From assembly GCF_009604455.1 (NCBI RefSeq), contig NZ_WEGL01000007.1, positions 248,001 through 312,000 on the forward strand: 64,000 nucleotides of DNA, given 5' to 3'. Position 1 is the first letter of the stretch; every line of letters begins with the position of its first letter. This DNA comes from Streptomyces sp. RB17. GTDB lineage: Bacteria; Actinomycetota; Actinomycetes; Streptomycetales; Streptomycetaceae. A program made the position numbers and the translations under genes. Below, one piece after another: positions 42,790 through 51,183 of this stretch. Below the pieces are notes generated by a model. It was not told where the DNA came from. It did not search any database and saw nothing but the letters and a program-made list of their open reading frames with translations.

Positions 42790-43014
42790 ATGACACACCA
42801 CTCGACGGAAAAAGATCACCTTCCGATCTATGAGGACCTGATACGCGAACGCGGTGACGTCGTCGCCGAAGCCCAACTCGCCGCGGAACACACGCAGCAT
42901 CAGGCAGCGGAATTGCTGACCGGACGGGGTGCGGGTCAGCAGGCCCGCGGCCGGGACGGCGGCAGCGGAGCCGTTGCGGCCGGTCAGCCGGAGTGGCGCG
43001 GGTCGCCGCCGTAG
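42790..43014 (+). CDS. Small hypothetical soluble protein
   Basis: The 74-aa product from ATG 42790 has a helical, charged N-terminal half (HLPIYEDLIRERGDVVAEAQ, then AAEHTQHQAAELL) with good codon bias, followed by a Gly/Ala/Arg-rich tail that looks less constrained. It lies 45 bases after the membrane protein gene. No family is recognised. Confidence 0.5.
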   Translation: MTHHSTEKDHLPIYEDLIRERGDVVAEAQLAAEHTQHQAAELLTGRGAGQQARGRDGGSGAVAAGQPEWRGSPP

Positions 43015-43065
43015 GTGGCGGTGGAGGTCGTACCCCGTAAGGAAGTTCACCCCTATGGTCAGGCA

Positions 43066-43166
43066 CGTCACACCTGGGACATGTCCGGAATGCCAGTCAT
43101 GTCAGCTGTCGGTACGTTCATCGCAGGTCGGTCGGCCGGCCGACGTCCGTGAGACAGAGAGAAGTG
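43066..43166 (+). promoter_or_regulatory. Duplicated upstream region, copy 2
   Basis: Counterpart of 41234-41334. GGAAT and the GTCGGTACGTTCATCGCAGG block are identical between the copies. Confidence 0.55.
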
Positions 43167-43168
43167 AC

Positions 43169-43813
43169 ATGGCCCCGCGTACCTTTGCTGTGGTCGGCGC
43201 CGGAGTGGGCGCGACCCTCCTTGCAGCCGCCGGCATCACCTACGCCTCGACCGCCGGATCCACCCCGGCGTCCCCGTCCGCCCACCGAGCGGCCCAGCCC
43301 GTCCACCTGGCAGCCCAGCGCGGCCATCCGGCAGCCCACCCTGTCCACTTGGTGGCCCCGCTCGTCCGACCGGCCGCTCCTGCCGCGGCTTCCTCGGGCG
43401 ACAGGAAAGCCGGCGGACAAGCGAGCGGGGAAGCGAGCGGAGAGAGGAGGGAGGGGCGCGACGGTGGCGGACGCGGCCGCGGGCGCGGTCATGAGGACGA
43501 GGGGAGGATCTTCTTCAACGAACGTACGTACTCCGCCGATGCCGAGGGCTGCATCACCGCGGCCAGCGGGCTGGGCGCCAGCAGCTTCAGTGTTTTCAAC
43601 GACAGCCGGAAGACCATCGAGGTCTTCCGGGGCTTCAGTTGTGACAACGGCGCCCCGGTCGCCGTCGTGGGTCCCCACGGCGAGACCGAGGGCGTGGTGA
43701 CCCGCACCTTCCACGAGGGCGCATTCGGTGGGTTCGGTGAAGGTGTGCTCAATTTCGGTGACGACGGTGCCGTGGGCAGCTTCCGGGTGGTCTGCGACCA
43801 CGACGAGTGGTGA
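43169..43813 (+). CDS. Secreted protein, paralogue B
   Basis: The 214-aa product from ATG 43169 has the same layout as the protein at 41338: signal peptide (RTFAVVGAGVGATLLAAAGI), Pro/Ala/His-rich region, a charged Gly/Arg/Glu linker in place of the GGRDGGG repeats, and the conserved C-terminal domain (RIFFNERTYSADAEGCITAA, IEVFRGFSCDNG, GSFRVVCDHDEW). The duplication includes the upstream region, so both are probably expressed under the same signal. Function unknown. Confidence 0.75.
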   Translation: MAPRTFAVVGAGVGATLLAAAGITYASTAGSTPASPSAHRAAQPVHLAAQRGHPAAHPVHLVAPLVRPAAPAAASSGDRKAGGQASGEASGERREGRDGGGRGRGRGHEDEGRIFFNERTYSADAEGCITAASGLGASSFSVFNDSRKTIEVFRGFSCDNGAPVAVVGPHGETEGVVTRTFHEGAFGGFGEGVLNFGDDGAVGSFRVVCDHDEW

Positions 43814-43849
43814 CGGCGAGCGGTGACGGCGAGCGGTGACGGCGAGCGG
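43811..43849 (+). repeat. Three tandem 13-bp repeats
   Basis: TGACGGCGAGCGG occurs three times head to tail, the first copy overlapping the stop codon of secreted paralogue B. Confidence 0.8.
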
Positions 43850-43964
43850 TGACCCTGCCGCCCGTGGCGGAATCTTGACGTATTCATGACGCGAGTGGCC
43901 GCATCCGTCCGGCCACCGCCGGTGTCCTTCCCGGTGTCCGTGCCGTTGCGAGGAATGGAGTGCC

Positions 43965-44807
43965 ATGGAAGGCACCGTGGTGGCGGTCGTCGTGGTGGTG
44001 GTGTTGGCGCTGCTCGTGCTGAAGAGCGGGATGCGGGTGGTCAACCAGGTGGAGCGCGGGGTCGTGTTCCGGTGGGGGAAGGCGCTGCCGGGCCACCGGC
44101 AGCCGGGCGTCACCTTCCTGATCCCCTTCGCCGACCGTATGCGCAAGGTGAACGTGCAGGTCGTGACCATGCCGGTGCCCACCCAGGAGGGCATCACCAA
44201 GGACAACGTGTCGGTGAAGGTCGACGCGGTCGTCTACTTCCGGGTGACCGACCCGGCGCGTGCGGCCATCGAGGTCCAGGACTACGTCTTCGCCGTCGGG
44301 CAGGTCGCCCAGTCCTCGCTGCGGTCCATCATCGGCAAGAGCGATCTGGACGACCTGCTGAGTGACCGGGAGCGGCTGCACGAAGGGCTCGCTCTGATGA
44401 TCGACAGCCCGGCCGCGGGGTGGGGCATTCACATCGATCGCGTCGAGATCAAGGACGTGCAGCTGCCCGAGTCGCTGAAGCGGTCCATGTCCCGGCAGGC
44501 CGAGGCCGAGCGGGAGCGGCGGGCCCGGGTCATCACGGCCGACGGTGAGTTCCAGGCCGCCCAGCAGCTCGCCAACGCCTCGAGGATCATGTCGGACTCG
44601 CCGGAGGCCATGCAGCTGCGGCTCCTCCAGACGGTCGTCGAGGTCGCCGCCGAGAAGAACTCGACCCTCGTGATGCCCTTCCCCGTCGAGCTGCTGCGCT
44701 ACTTCGACCGGGCCGTGCAGAAGATCGACGCCGACCTCAGCGTGCCTCGACAGCAGCAGGCTCAGGCTCCCGCCGCCCCGGCTCCGGAGACCGCCGAGCA
44801 GCCGTAG
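43965..44807 (+). CDS. Slipin/stomatin-like SPFH membrane protein
   Basis: The 280-aa protein from ATG 43965 has one N-terminal hydrophobic segment (VVAVVVVVVLALLVL), then an SPFH/Band 7 domain (RVVNQVERGVVFRWGKAL, VKVDAVVYFRVTDPARA, SQSSLRSIIGKSDLDDLLSDRE-like) and a helical C-terminus (SRQAEAERERRARVITADGE) that oligomerises. Such proteins scaffold membrane microdomains. Its partner NfeD is not adjacent. The last 71 bases overlap the convergent MFS gene. Confidence 0.9.
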   Translation: MEGTVVAVVVVVVLALLVLKSGMRVVNQVERGVVFRWGKALPGHRQPGVTFLIPFADRMRKVNVQVVTMPVPTQEGITKDNVSVKVDAVVYFRVTDPARAAIEVQDYVFAVGQVAQSSLRSIIGKSDLDDLLSDRERLHEGLALMIDSPAAGWGIHIDRVEIKDVQLPESLKRSMSRQAEAERERRARVITADGEFQAAQQLANASRIMSDSPEAMQLRLLQTVVEVAAEKNSTLVMPFPVELLRYFDRAVQKIDADLSVPRQQQAQAPAAPAPETAEQP

Positions 44808-45942
44808 CCAACGCCAGGGTCACACACACCGAGCCCGCCGCCATCACCGTCATCCCCGCGGCGGGCGAGGTGAGTTGGGCCACCGCGCCGGCCAGCGAGG
44901 CGCTCACGCCCTGCAGGGTCAGCATGCCGGACGAGTGCAGCCCCAGGGCCTGCCCGGCGAGCTCCCCCGGGGTCAGCTCCATCAGCCGTTCCTGCTGGAC
45001 GAGGCTCGCGCCGAAGCCGGCCGAGGCGATCGTCACGCACACCGTCGCCACCGGCAGCGGGGGGTGTGCCGCGAACAGCAGGTACGGCGTCGCCAGCAAC
45101 AGCAGCAGGGGCGTGGCCAGGCGGCGCCGTACCGTCGGCGGCAGCAGCCGGCCCACCGTCACATCGCCGGCGAACATGCCGAGCGCCCCGCAGGCGAACA
45201 GGGTGCCGGCGGCGTGCGGCGCGTACGACACGTACAGCGACTCGCAGCCCACGACAAGCCCGTTGGGCAGCCACAGGCCCAGATAGGTGAGGCGGCGCGG
45301 CCGGGACGACCACAGCAGGGCGTTGGTGCGCCAGGTGGCCGAAGGGGAGGTACGACCCGCCGTCCTCGGCGGCCGGGCGGTCAGGCCGAGCCGCAGCGCC
45401 ACGGAGGCCAGCAGGTACAGCGCCGCCGACAGCAGCAGGCACACGCGCGGGGAGAGCATGCCGAGCAGGGCGCCGCCGGTGGCGAACCCGGCGATCTGCA
45501 TCAGCCCGCTCATCATGTTGAACAGTGAACGCCCGGGCAGATAGCCGTCCTTGGGGAGGATCTCGTTCAGCAGGCCCCAGCGGACCCCGCCGCCGAGGGA
45601 GGCCACCAGACCCAGCACCAGGACGACACCGAAGACCGCGCCGACCGGCAGACCGGGCGCCGCCTGCACCGCCGTACCGGCCGCGAAGGCCAGCGCGATC
45701 ACGGACAGCGCCGTACGCGGGGGCAGCCGGTCGGCGCCGGACAGCAGGAAGGTCGCGCCCAGCACCTGGGCGAGCGACGGGCCGAACATGCTCACCGCCG
45801 ACAGCAGCGGCGAGCCGGTGGCCCGGTACACGAGCGTGGCCAGGGCCAGCCCGCCGACCGTCTGCGCGGCGGTCTGCGCGGCCGAGCCGAGGAAGAGCGG
45901 GGTGAACTCCGGGGTGCGGAACAGGGATCGGTAGCTGGACAT
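44737..45942 (-). CDS. MFS transporter
   Basis: The 401-aa protein from ATG 45942 has about 11-12 hydrophobic segments and resembles drug/solute exporters (FLGSAAQTAAQTVGGLALAT, VRWGLLNEILPKDGYLPGRS). It is divergent from an ArsR-type regulator gene 86 bases away, which probably controls it. Its 3' end overlaps the slipin gene. Confidence 0.87.
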   Translation of the reverse strand: MSSYRSLFRTPEFTPLFLGSAAQTAAQTVGGLALATLVYRATGSPLLSAVSMFGPSLAQVLGATFLLSGADRLPPRTALSVIALAFAAGTAVQAAPGLPVGAVFGVVLVLGLVASLGGGVRWGLLNEILPKDGYLPGRSLFNMMSGLMQIAGFATGGALLGMLSPRVCLLLSAALYLLASVALRLGLTARPPRTAGRTSPSATWRTNALLWSSRPRRLTYLGLWLPNGLVVGCESLYVSYAPHAAGTLFACGALGMFAGDVTVGRLLPPTVRRRLATPLLLLLATPYLLFAAHPPLPVATVCVTIASAGFGASLVQQERLMELTPGELAGQALGLHSSGMLTLQGVSASLAGAVAQLTSPAAGMTVMAAGSVCVTLALATAARRSPEPGRREPEPAAVEAR

Positions 45943-46028
45943 GCTCCGGAGTCTCGGCCGGTCGCGGATGCGCCCGTTATTGTTTCGCCGCAGCGCGAAA
46001 GGTCGTACGGCCATGGGGGGGTGCCGGA

Positions 46029-47036
46029 GTGGGCTGGTGGCAGCTCAACGCGGACACGCTGGTCCGCAGCCGGTTCGTCGTCTCGCCGTTCGCCGAGACC
46101 TTCGCCTGCCTGAAGCTGCTGCATGCGGGGGACGCCGCTCATCCCGGTGAGCACGCGTGGCTGCGCACCCATCTGCCCGCCTACCGGGCCCGGCTGGCGG
46201 CCGAGCCGGTGACGGCGCGCCTGGTGCGGGCGGGACTCGGCAGGGAGTGGATCGCCGACTTCCTGACCCCGGCACCCCGGGGCGGGGAGGCGTTCGCGGA
46301 CGAGGTCGGACGGGTCCGCTCGACGGCGCCGGACGCGGCCCGCGCCCAGCTGCGCACCGCGCTCGCCGGCCCGCTCCCCGCCGCGCTGGACCGGGACGAC
46401 CTGCCCGAGCGTGCGGCCGTCCTGCTGGAGTGGGTGTGGGAGACGACCGTACGGCCGTCCTGGGAGCGGCGCCGGCGGGTGCTGGAGGCGGACGTGGTCG
46501 CGCGGACCGCGCAGGTGAGCCGGGGCGGCTGGGTGAGCGTGCTCGACGAGCTTCGGCCCGGGCGCACCCGCTGGCTCGGCGAGAACCGGCTCCAGATCAA
46601 CCTGCACGAGTACCCTCCCCGGGAGATCTCCGGGGCCGACCTGATCTTCGTGCCGGTGACCGTGCAGCGGGCGGGCTGGGTCGCCTGGGACGACGGGGTA
46701 CGCTACGCGGCGGTCTACCCGTGCGCCGGCGCCCTCGCCGACGCCGGCGTCAGGCCTGTCCCGTCCGCCCTGGGCGCGCTCCTCGGCTCCGCCCGCGCGG
46801 ACGTCCTGCTGCTCCTCGCCTCGCCCATGAGCACCAGCCAGCTGGCGGCGGTGACGCGGCAGGGGCTGGGCTCGGTGGGACGCCATCTGAAGGTGCTGCG
46901 GGAGGCGGGGCTGGTGGAGCGCAGGAGGGCGGGGCGGTCGGTGTTGTACGAGCGCACAGATGCCGGGAATGTCCTGGTGGAAGCGGCAGGACAGCGCGCT
47001 CCAAAGGGGCGCGGGGAACTGCGCGAAGAACCATAG
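46029..47036 (+). CDS. ArsR-type winged-helix regulator (DUF5937-like)
   Basis: The 335-aa protein from GTG 46029 has an N-terminal 230-residue domain (RSRFVVSPFAETFACLKLLH, LGENRLQINLHEYP) that I associate with DUF5937. The C-terminal winged helix is of ArsR type (LLLLASPMSTSQLAAVTRQGLGSVGRHLKVLREAGLVERRRAGRSVLYERT). No metal-binding Cys pair is evident. Divergence from the MFS gene suggests it represses that transporter. Confidence 0.82.
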   Translation: MGWWQLNADTLVRSRFVVSPFAETFACLKLLHAGDAAHPGEHAWLRTHLPAYRARLAAEPVTARLVRAGLGREWIADFLTPAPRGGEAFADEVGRVRSTAPDAARAQLRTALAGPLPAALDRDDLPERAAVLLEWVWETTVRPSWERRRRVLEADVVARTAQVSRGGWVSVLDELRPGRTRWLGENRLQINLHEYPPREISGADLIFVPVTVQRAGWVAWDDGVRYAAVYPCAGALADAGVRPVPSALGALLGSARADVLLLLASPMSTSQLAAVTRQGLGSVGRHLKVLREAGLVERRRAGRSVLYERTDAGNVLVEAAGQRAPKGRGELREEP

Positions 47037-47098
47037 CGGACCGGCAGCCGGCAGACGGCCCATGACGGCCCAGCCCGCGGAGCGCCTAGCATCCAGGC

Positions 47099-47587
47099 AT
47101 GACCAATGTGCTGAACATCGACATCGACGCCCTCACCGGCGGCCCCGCCGACCTCGCCCAATACGCCGGCAAGGCGGTCCTCGTCGTCAACGTGGCCTCC
47201 AAGTGCGGCCTCACCCCCCAGTACACGGGCCTGGAGAAACTCCAGGAGCGTTACGCCGACCGCGGCTTCACCGTGCTCGGTGTGCCCTGCAACCAGTTCC
47301 TCGGCCAGGAGCCCGGCACCGCCGAGGAGATCGCGGAGTTCTGCTCGGCGACGTACGGCGTGACCTTCCCGCTCACCGAGAAGGTCGAGGTGAACGGCGA
47401 GGGCCGGCACCCGCTGTACCAGCGCCTCGTGGACTTCGCCGACGCCGAGGGGCACAGCGGCGACATCCGCTGGAACTTCGAGAAGTTCCTGATCGGCCGG
47501 GACGGCACGATCGTCGCCCGGTTCTCGCCGCAGACCGAGCCGGAGTCGGACGCGATCGTGACCGCCATCGAGGCCCAGCTCGGCTGA
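47099..47587 (+). CDS. Glutathione peroxidase-family thiol peroxidase
   Basis: The 162-aa protein shows the GPx signature VNVASKCGLTPQY with Cys36 in place of selenocysteine, GVPCNQFLGQEPG with the catalytic Gln, and RWNFEKFLIGRDG with Trp and Asn of the tetrad. Streptomyces lacks glutathione, so it probably uses thioredoxin or mycothiol systems (inference from family biochemistry). It precedes a MerR-family gene with its own promoter. Confidence 0.93.
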   Translation: MTNVLNIDIDALTGGPADLAQYAGKAVLVVNVASKCGLTPQYTGLEKLQERYADRGFTVLGVPCNQFLGQEPGTAEEIAEFCSATYGVTFPLTEKVEVNGEGRHPLYQRLVDFADAEGHSGDIRWNFEKFLIGRDGTIVARFSPQTEPESDAIVTAIEAQLG

Positions 47588-47594
47588 GCACCGC

Positions 47595-47625
47595 TTGACC
47601 TTGCCCCTGGGGCAGGGCCGAGCGT
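47595..47625 (+). promoter_or_regulatory. MerR-type promoter for the MerR gene
   Basis: TTGACC (47595-47600) is followed after 19 bases by GAGCGT (47620-47625), with a near-perfect dyad CCTTGCCCC/GGGGCAGGG across the spacer. This is the form bound by MerR-family activators and implies autoregulation. Confidence 0.6.
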
Positions 47626-47629
47626 CCCT

Positions 47630-47658
47630 GTCACCGGGCGGCGGATCCGCCCGGTGAC
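47630..47658 (+). promoter_or_regulatory. 12-bp perfect inverted repeat before MerR start
   Basis: GTCACCGGGCGG (47630-47641) pairs with 47647-47658. It ends one base before the GGAGG ribosome-binding site (47659-47663), so an RNA hairpin here could influence translation, or it may be a second operator. Confidence 0.5.
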
Positions 47659-47671
47659 GGAGGATGCCACG

Positions 47672-48553
47672 GTGGACGACGACCAGCTCACCGACGGCCT
47701 GCTCACCATCGGCGCGTTCGCCGCGCGGGCCCGGCTGTCGGCCAAGGCACTGCGCCTGTACGACCGGCTCGGCCTGCTGGCGCCGGCTCATGTCGACGAG
47801 GCGACCGGCTACCGCTACTACCGCGCCGACCAGGCCGGACGCGCCCGTCTTGTGGCCCTGCTGCGGCAGCTGGACATGCCGCTGGCCCGGATCGCCGAGG
47901 TGCTCGACGCCGAGGGCCCCGAGGCCGCGGGCCGGCTCGCCGCCTACTGGGCGGACGTGGAGAGCCGGATCGCCGGGCAGCGGACGCTCGCCGAGTACCT
48001 CCGTGGACGGCTGTCCGGGAGGAACACCGATATGTACGAGAAGTTCGTGATCGAGACCGTGGACGTGCCGGCGCAGGTGGTGATCACCGAGTCGCGGCAC
48101 ACGCTGGCGGACGAGCTGCCGACGTGGATCGGCGCCTCGCTGGGCCGGCTGGAGGCGGCGGCGCGGGAGTGCGGAGGCGTGACGGGCGCCCCGTTCGTGG
48201 TCTACCACTCCGAGGTGTCGATGGAGAGTGACGGCCCGGCGGAGTCCTGTGTGCCGGTGGCAGACGAGGCGGCGGCCCGGGCGTGGGCCGCCGGGCGGGG
48301 GCGGGCCTGGGAGACGTCGGTCCGGGTGGAGCCGGCGGCCCGGCTGGCCTGCACGCGGATCACCAAGGCGCAGGTGGCGCATCCGCAGATCCTGGCCGCC
48401 TTCGAGGCGGTGGAGCAGTGGATGGCGGGCGAGGGGCTGGAGATGGCCGGTCCCTGCCGCGAGATCTACTTCGCGGACTGGGAGGCGGCGGGACCGGAGG
48501 ACCCGGTGTGTGACGTGGCGTTCCCGGTGGTGCGGTCCACGGGGGCGGCGTGA
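47672..48553 (+). CDS. MerR-family regulator with GyrI-like ligand domain
   Basis: GTG 47672 is preferred over GTG 47654 because GGAGG lies eight bases before it. The 293-aa protein has an N-terminal MerR helix-turn-helix (TIGAFAARARLSAKALRLYDRLGLLAP, ATGYRYYRADQ), a coiled linker and a C-terminal GyrI/BmrR-like effector domain (about 130-290: FVVYHSEVSMESDGP, REIYFADWEAAG). It should activate a multidrug or stress response gene and its own promoter. No transporter gene is adjacent downstream. Confidence 0.87.
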   Translation: MDDDQLTDGLLTIGAFAARARLSAKALRLYDRLGLLAPAHVDEATGYRYYRADQAGRARLVALLRQLDMPLARIAEVLDAEGPEAAGRLAAYWADVESRIAGQRTLAEYLRGRLSGRNTDMYEKFVIETVDVPAQVVITESRHTLADELPTWIGASLGRLEAAARECGGVTGAPFVVYHSEVSMESDGPAESCVPVADEAAARAWAAGRGRAWETSVRVEPAARLACTRITKAQVAHPQILAAFEAVEQWMAGEGLEMAGPCREIYFADWEAAGPEDPVCDVAFPVVRSTGAA

Positions 48554-48574
48554 CCGTGCCGCCTGACAGAAGGT

Positions 48575-48610
48575 GCCCTCTCGGCAAGGACGGCGACTGG
48601 TCGAGAGGGC
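48575..48610 (+). terminator. Terminator between MerR gene and DUF397 gene
   Basis: GCCCTCTCG (48575-48583) pairs with CGAGAGGGC (48602-48610), 22 bases after the MerR stop. Confidence 0.65.
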
Positions 48611-48677
48611 TCTTCTGGTGGTGCTTGTGAAGTTGTTTTCCTCGGGGTCTTCACTGACGAAGGTCAGAGAGGACCCC

Positions 48678-48869
48678 CTAGGCCTTGACCGAGGTCACGA
48701 AGGCGTTCCACGCGTCGGTGGGGAAGGCGAGGATCGGGCCCTCGGGGACCTTGGAGTCGCGGACGGCGAGTTCGGCGTCGGTGGGCGACTTGACCTCGAC
48801 GCAGGCGCCGTTGCCCGCGGAATAGGAAGACTTCATCCACGTCTCCGAAGCGCCCTGAATCAGTGCCAT
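48678..48869 (-). CDS. DUF397 protein
   Basis: The 63-aa protein from ATG 48869 (AGGAG upstream) is a standard DUF397: WMKSSYSAGNGACVEVKSP, LAVRDSKVPEGPILAFPTDAWNAFV. It lies 189 bases downstream of an XRE-DUF5753 gene on the same strand, the usual pairing in Streptomyces, where such pairs modulate development and antibiotic production. Confidence 0.88.
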   Translation of the reverse strand: MALIQGASETWMKSSYSAGNGACVEVKSPTDAELAVRDSKVPEGPILAFPTDAWNAFVTSVKA

Positions 48870-49058
48870 GTCCACTCCTGTTGCGAGTTGCGGTAGTGCG
48901 GTTCACGCCAACCTTGTCGTCTGATTGGCGTGATCGACGCTACCGGGCAACTGCCCCCGCCGGAGTGGTCGTTCACTCGACCGGATGGCATATTCCAGGG
49001 GGGACTTCCATTGGAGTGGACCGGCGGTGTACGATCCCGCGCCCTGCGTGACAGCCGC

Positions 49059-49916
49059 TCACTCGGCGTACAGTTTGGCCACCTTCGCAATGAATTGCCG
49101 GGATTGCTCCACATTGAGGGACTGCGCCCGTAGATGCTCGTACATCACGGCGTACTTCTGCACGTCCTGGGCCTTCTCCAGGTACAGGTCGCTGGTGACG
49201 CCCTCCAGGTAGACCACGCTGGAGTCGGCCGCGTCGGCGAACTCCAGGATGGCGTACTGGCCGTTGAGCCCCGGGTGCGCGCCCACCTCGAACGGCAGCA
49301 CCTGCACGGTGACGTGCGGCAGCTGGGACATCTCGATCAGATGGTCCAGCTGTTCCCGCATGACCAGCTTGCTGCCCACGACGCGCTTCAGCGCCGCCTC
49401 GTCGAGCACCACCCACAGCCGGAGCGGGTTGTTCTCGGCGGTGATACGTTCCTGTCGGCGCATGCGCACCTGCACACGCTTCTCGATCTCGGCCGTCGAC
49501 GTCTCCGGCAGCGCGCCCTGCACCAGGGCCTCCGCGTAGGCGCGGGTCTGCAACAGACCTGTCACCAGCTGCGGTTCGTACACCCGCAGCGACTCGGCGT
49601 CGGTCTCCAGCCCGATGTACACGCTGTACGGGATGTCCCCGAACGTGTGCCACCAGCCCTGCTGCCGGGAGTCCCGGGCCATCTCCATCAGCGAGTCGAC
49701 GATCCGCTGGTCCTCGACCTCGTACACCCCGCACAGGTCGCGCACGTCGCGCTGGCTGATGCTTCTCCGGCCGTTCTCCAGCCGACTGATCTTCGACTGC
49801 GACACGAGCAGACGCTCGGCCACTTCCTCGGCCGTCATGCCTTTGAGCTCCCGGAGCCTGCGCAGCTCCTGGCCCAGCCGGCGCCGCCTGACGGTGGGAT
49901 TGACATTGGACGCCAC
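49059..49916 (-). CDS. XRE-family regulator with DUF5753 domain
   Basis: The 285-aa protein from GTG 49916 has an N-terminal XRE helix-turn-helix (LRELKGMTAEEVAERLLVSQSKISRLENGRR) and a DUF5753 domain (TGLLQTRAYAEALVQGALPE, VLDEAALKRVVGSKLVMREQL, VTVQVLPFEVGAHPGLNGQY, VYLEGVTSDLYLE). It is paired with the DUF397 gene downstream. Typical role: DNA-binding partner whose activity is tuned by the DUF397 protein. Confidence 0.92.
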   Translation of the reverse strand: MASNVNPTVRRRRLGQELRRLRELKGMTAEEVAERLLVSQSKISRLENGRRSISQRDVRDLCGVYEVEDQRIVDSLMEMARDSRQQGWWHTFGDIPYSVYIGLETDAESLRVYEPQLVTGLLQTRAYAEALVQGALPETSTAEIEKRVQVRMRRQERITAENNPLRLWVVLDEAALKRVVGSKLVMREQLDHLIEMSQLPHVTVQVLPFEVGAHPGLNGQYAILEFADAADSSVVYLEGVTSDLYLEKAQDVQKYAVMYEHLRAQSLNVEQSRQFIAKVAKLYAE

Positions 49917-50231
49917 GGGACGTGCACCTCCGGCTGCCTGCCTGTTGCTTAACACTTTCCGTATCTGCTGCTGAGCAGACTGCCACCAAGGTGCTTTCTA
50001 CCGCTGGTAAATGGTGGATATGCGGCGCGTACGCGTCAGTTCGCCACGGCTCGCCACCCGATGGTGTATCTGGACGCAGTCGAGCGGGACGGCGAGATCC
50101 AGGGAAGGATCTCACCGCCCCGCTCCGACCAGCGGCTCCCGAACCGGGTCTGTGCGAACCGGCGTTCTGCCCGAACCGCATCACGGCGCGGAACCGCGAT
50201 CACGATCACGGCTCGGAACCGGGGTTACGGC
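49917..50231. other. Intergenic region, no gene seen
   Basis: About 315 bases between the XRE gene start and the GPP34 stop. It must hold the XRE promoter. Frames across it have no codon bias and read through flanking genes in antisense. Confidence 0.4.
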
Positions 50232-50987
50232 TCAGTGGGCCACGGCTCGTGCCATGGATCCGCGGTGCGGCTGCATCGGAACCCCGCGTGCGGGTTCCGC
50301 CGCGGACCTGGTTCCGGCCGGGCCCTGCCGCCCGGGGGCGGCCGCGCCGCGGCGTGGCTGTGCGGCAGCCCCGCTCTGCACGTCCATCACGGCGTGCGCG
50401 ACAAGACCGCCCATGGGGTCGTGCCGGATCAGATCCCGCAGCCGGGAGCGGGACGATCGGCCCTCGTTCCCCGGGTACAGGTGCTTGCCGAGTCCGACGG
50501 CGTGCGCCAGGGCGGCGAGCGCCGCGGTCCGCGGGTCCGGCGGTACGCCGGTGCGGATCGCGGAGTCCAGCCGGGCTCGGATCTCCCGGCTGATCTCGTT
50601 GTCCGTCGCCTGATAGCGCGTCGTCGGCAACACGCCGCACATCTGGCCGGCCACGGCATGCACCATGCCGCACCGCTCCAGATGCGAGAGGTACGTCTGA
50701 CGGAGCCCCAGCCGGGGTCCGCCGATCCAATGGACGGCACGCACGGGAGCGCCACGCCTTCGCAGCAACTCCAACGCGCAGTCCAGAGTCGGATCTCCTG
50801 TCGGCCGTGGCACCACCACGGCGATACGATCCCCGTCTGGGGCTATCCGTCCGGCCAGCGCCAGCTCCACTAGCTGTGCTCCGGCCAGACCGAGGTCGAG
50901 CGACTGCGGCTGTGCAGTGGTACCCGTGGCCGGGTCCAATGCCAGCAGCAGAAGCTCCTCCGGAAGTGTTCTGCGGCTCCTGCCCAT
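50232..50987 (-). CDS. GPP34 (GOLPH3/VPS74-like) family protein
   Basis: The 251-aa protein from ATG 50987 (GGAGG five bases upstream) shows the GPP34 pattern: LPEELLLLALDPATGTT, LGLAGAQLVELALAGRI, then RLDSAIRTGVPPDPRTAALAALAHAVGL. Eukaryotic members bind phosphoinositides; bacterial ones are membrane-associated with unknown roles. The C-terminal 40 residues are low complexity. It stands alone. Confidence 0.9.
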   Translation of the reverse strand: MGRSRRTLPEELLLLALDPATGTTAQPQSLDLGLAGAQLVELALAGRIAPDGDRIAVVVPRPTGDPTLDCALELLRRRGAPVRAVHWIGGPRLGLRQTYLSHLERCGMVHAVAGQMCGVLPTTRYQATDNEISREIRARLDSAIRTGVPPDPRTAALAALAHAVGLGKHLYPGNEGRSSRSRLRDLIRHDPMGGLVAHAVMDVQSGAAAQPRRGAAAPGRQGPAGTRSAAEPARGVPMQPHRGSMARAVAH

Positions 50988-51183
50988 CCATGCCTCCCCG
51001 CGTGGATGAATGACAGGGTGACCCCTCTCACATTGGTCTGTCGAGGGTGCGTGACCGGTTCGTGAGGGAACCGGTAGGTATGTCGTTCTCGTCTACTGCA
51101 GGGGCCAAGCCCTCACACAGGACACTGGTACATGGTTCGGACAGGGCGCGCGCGTGGGCGTGCGGCGCATGGAGGAGGCATCG

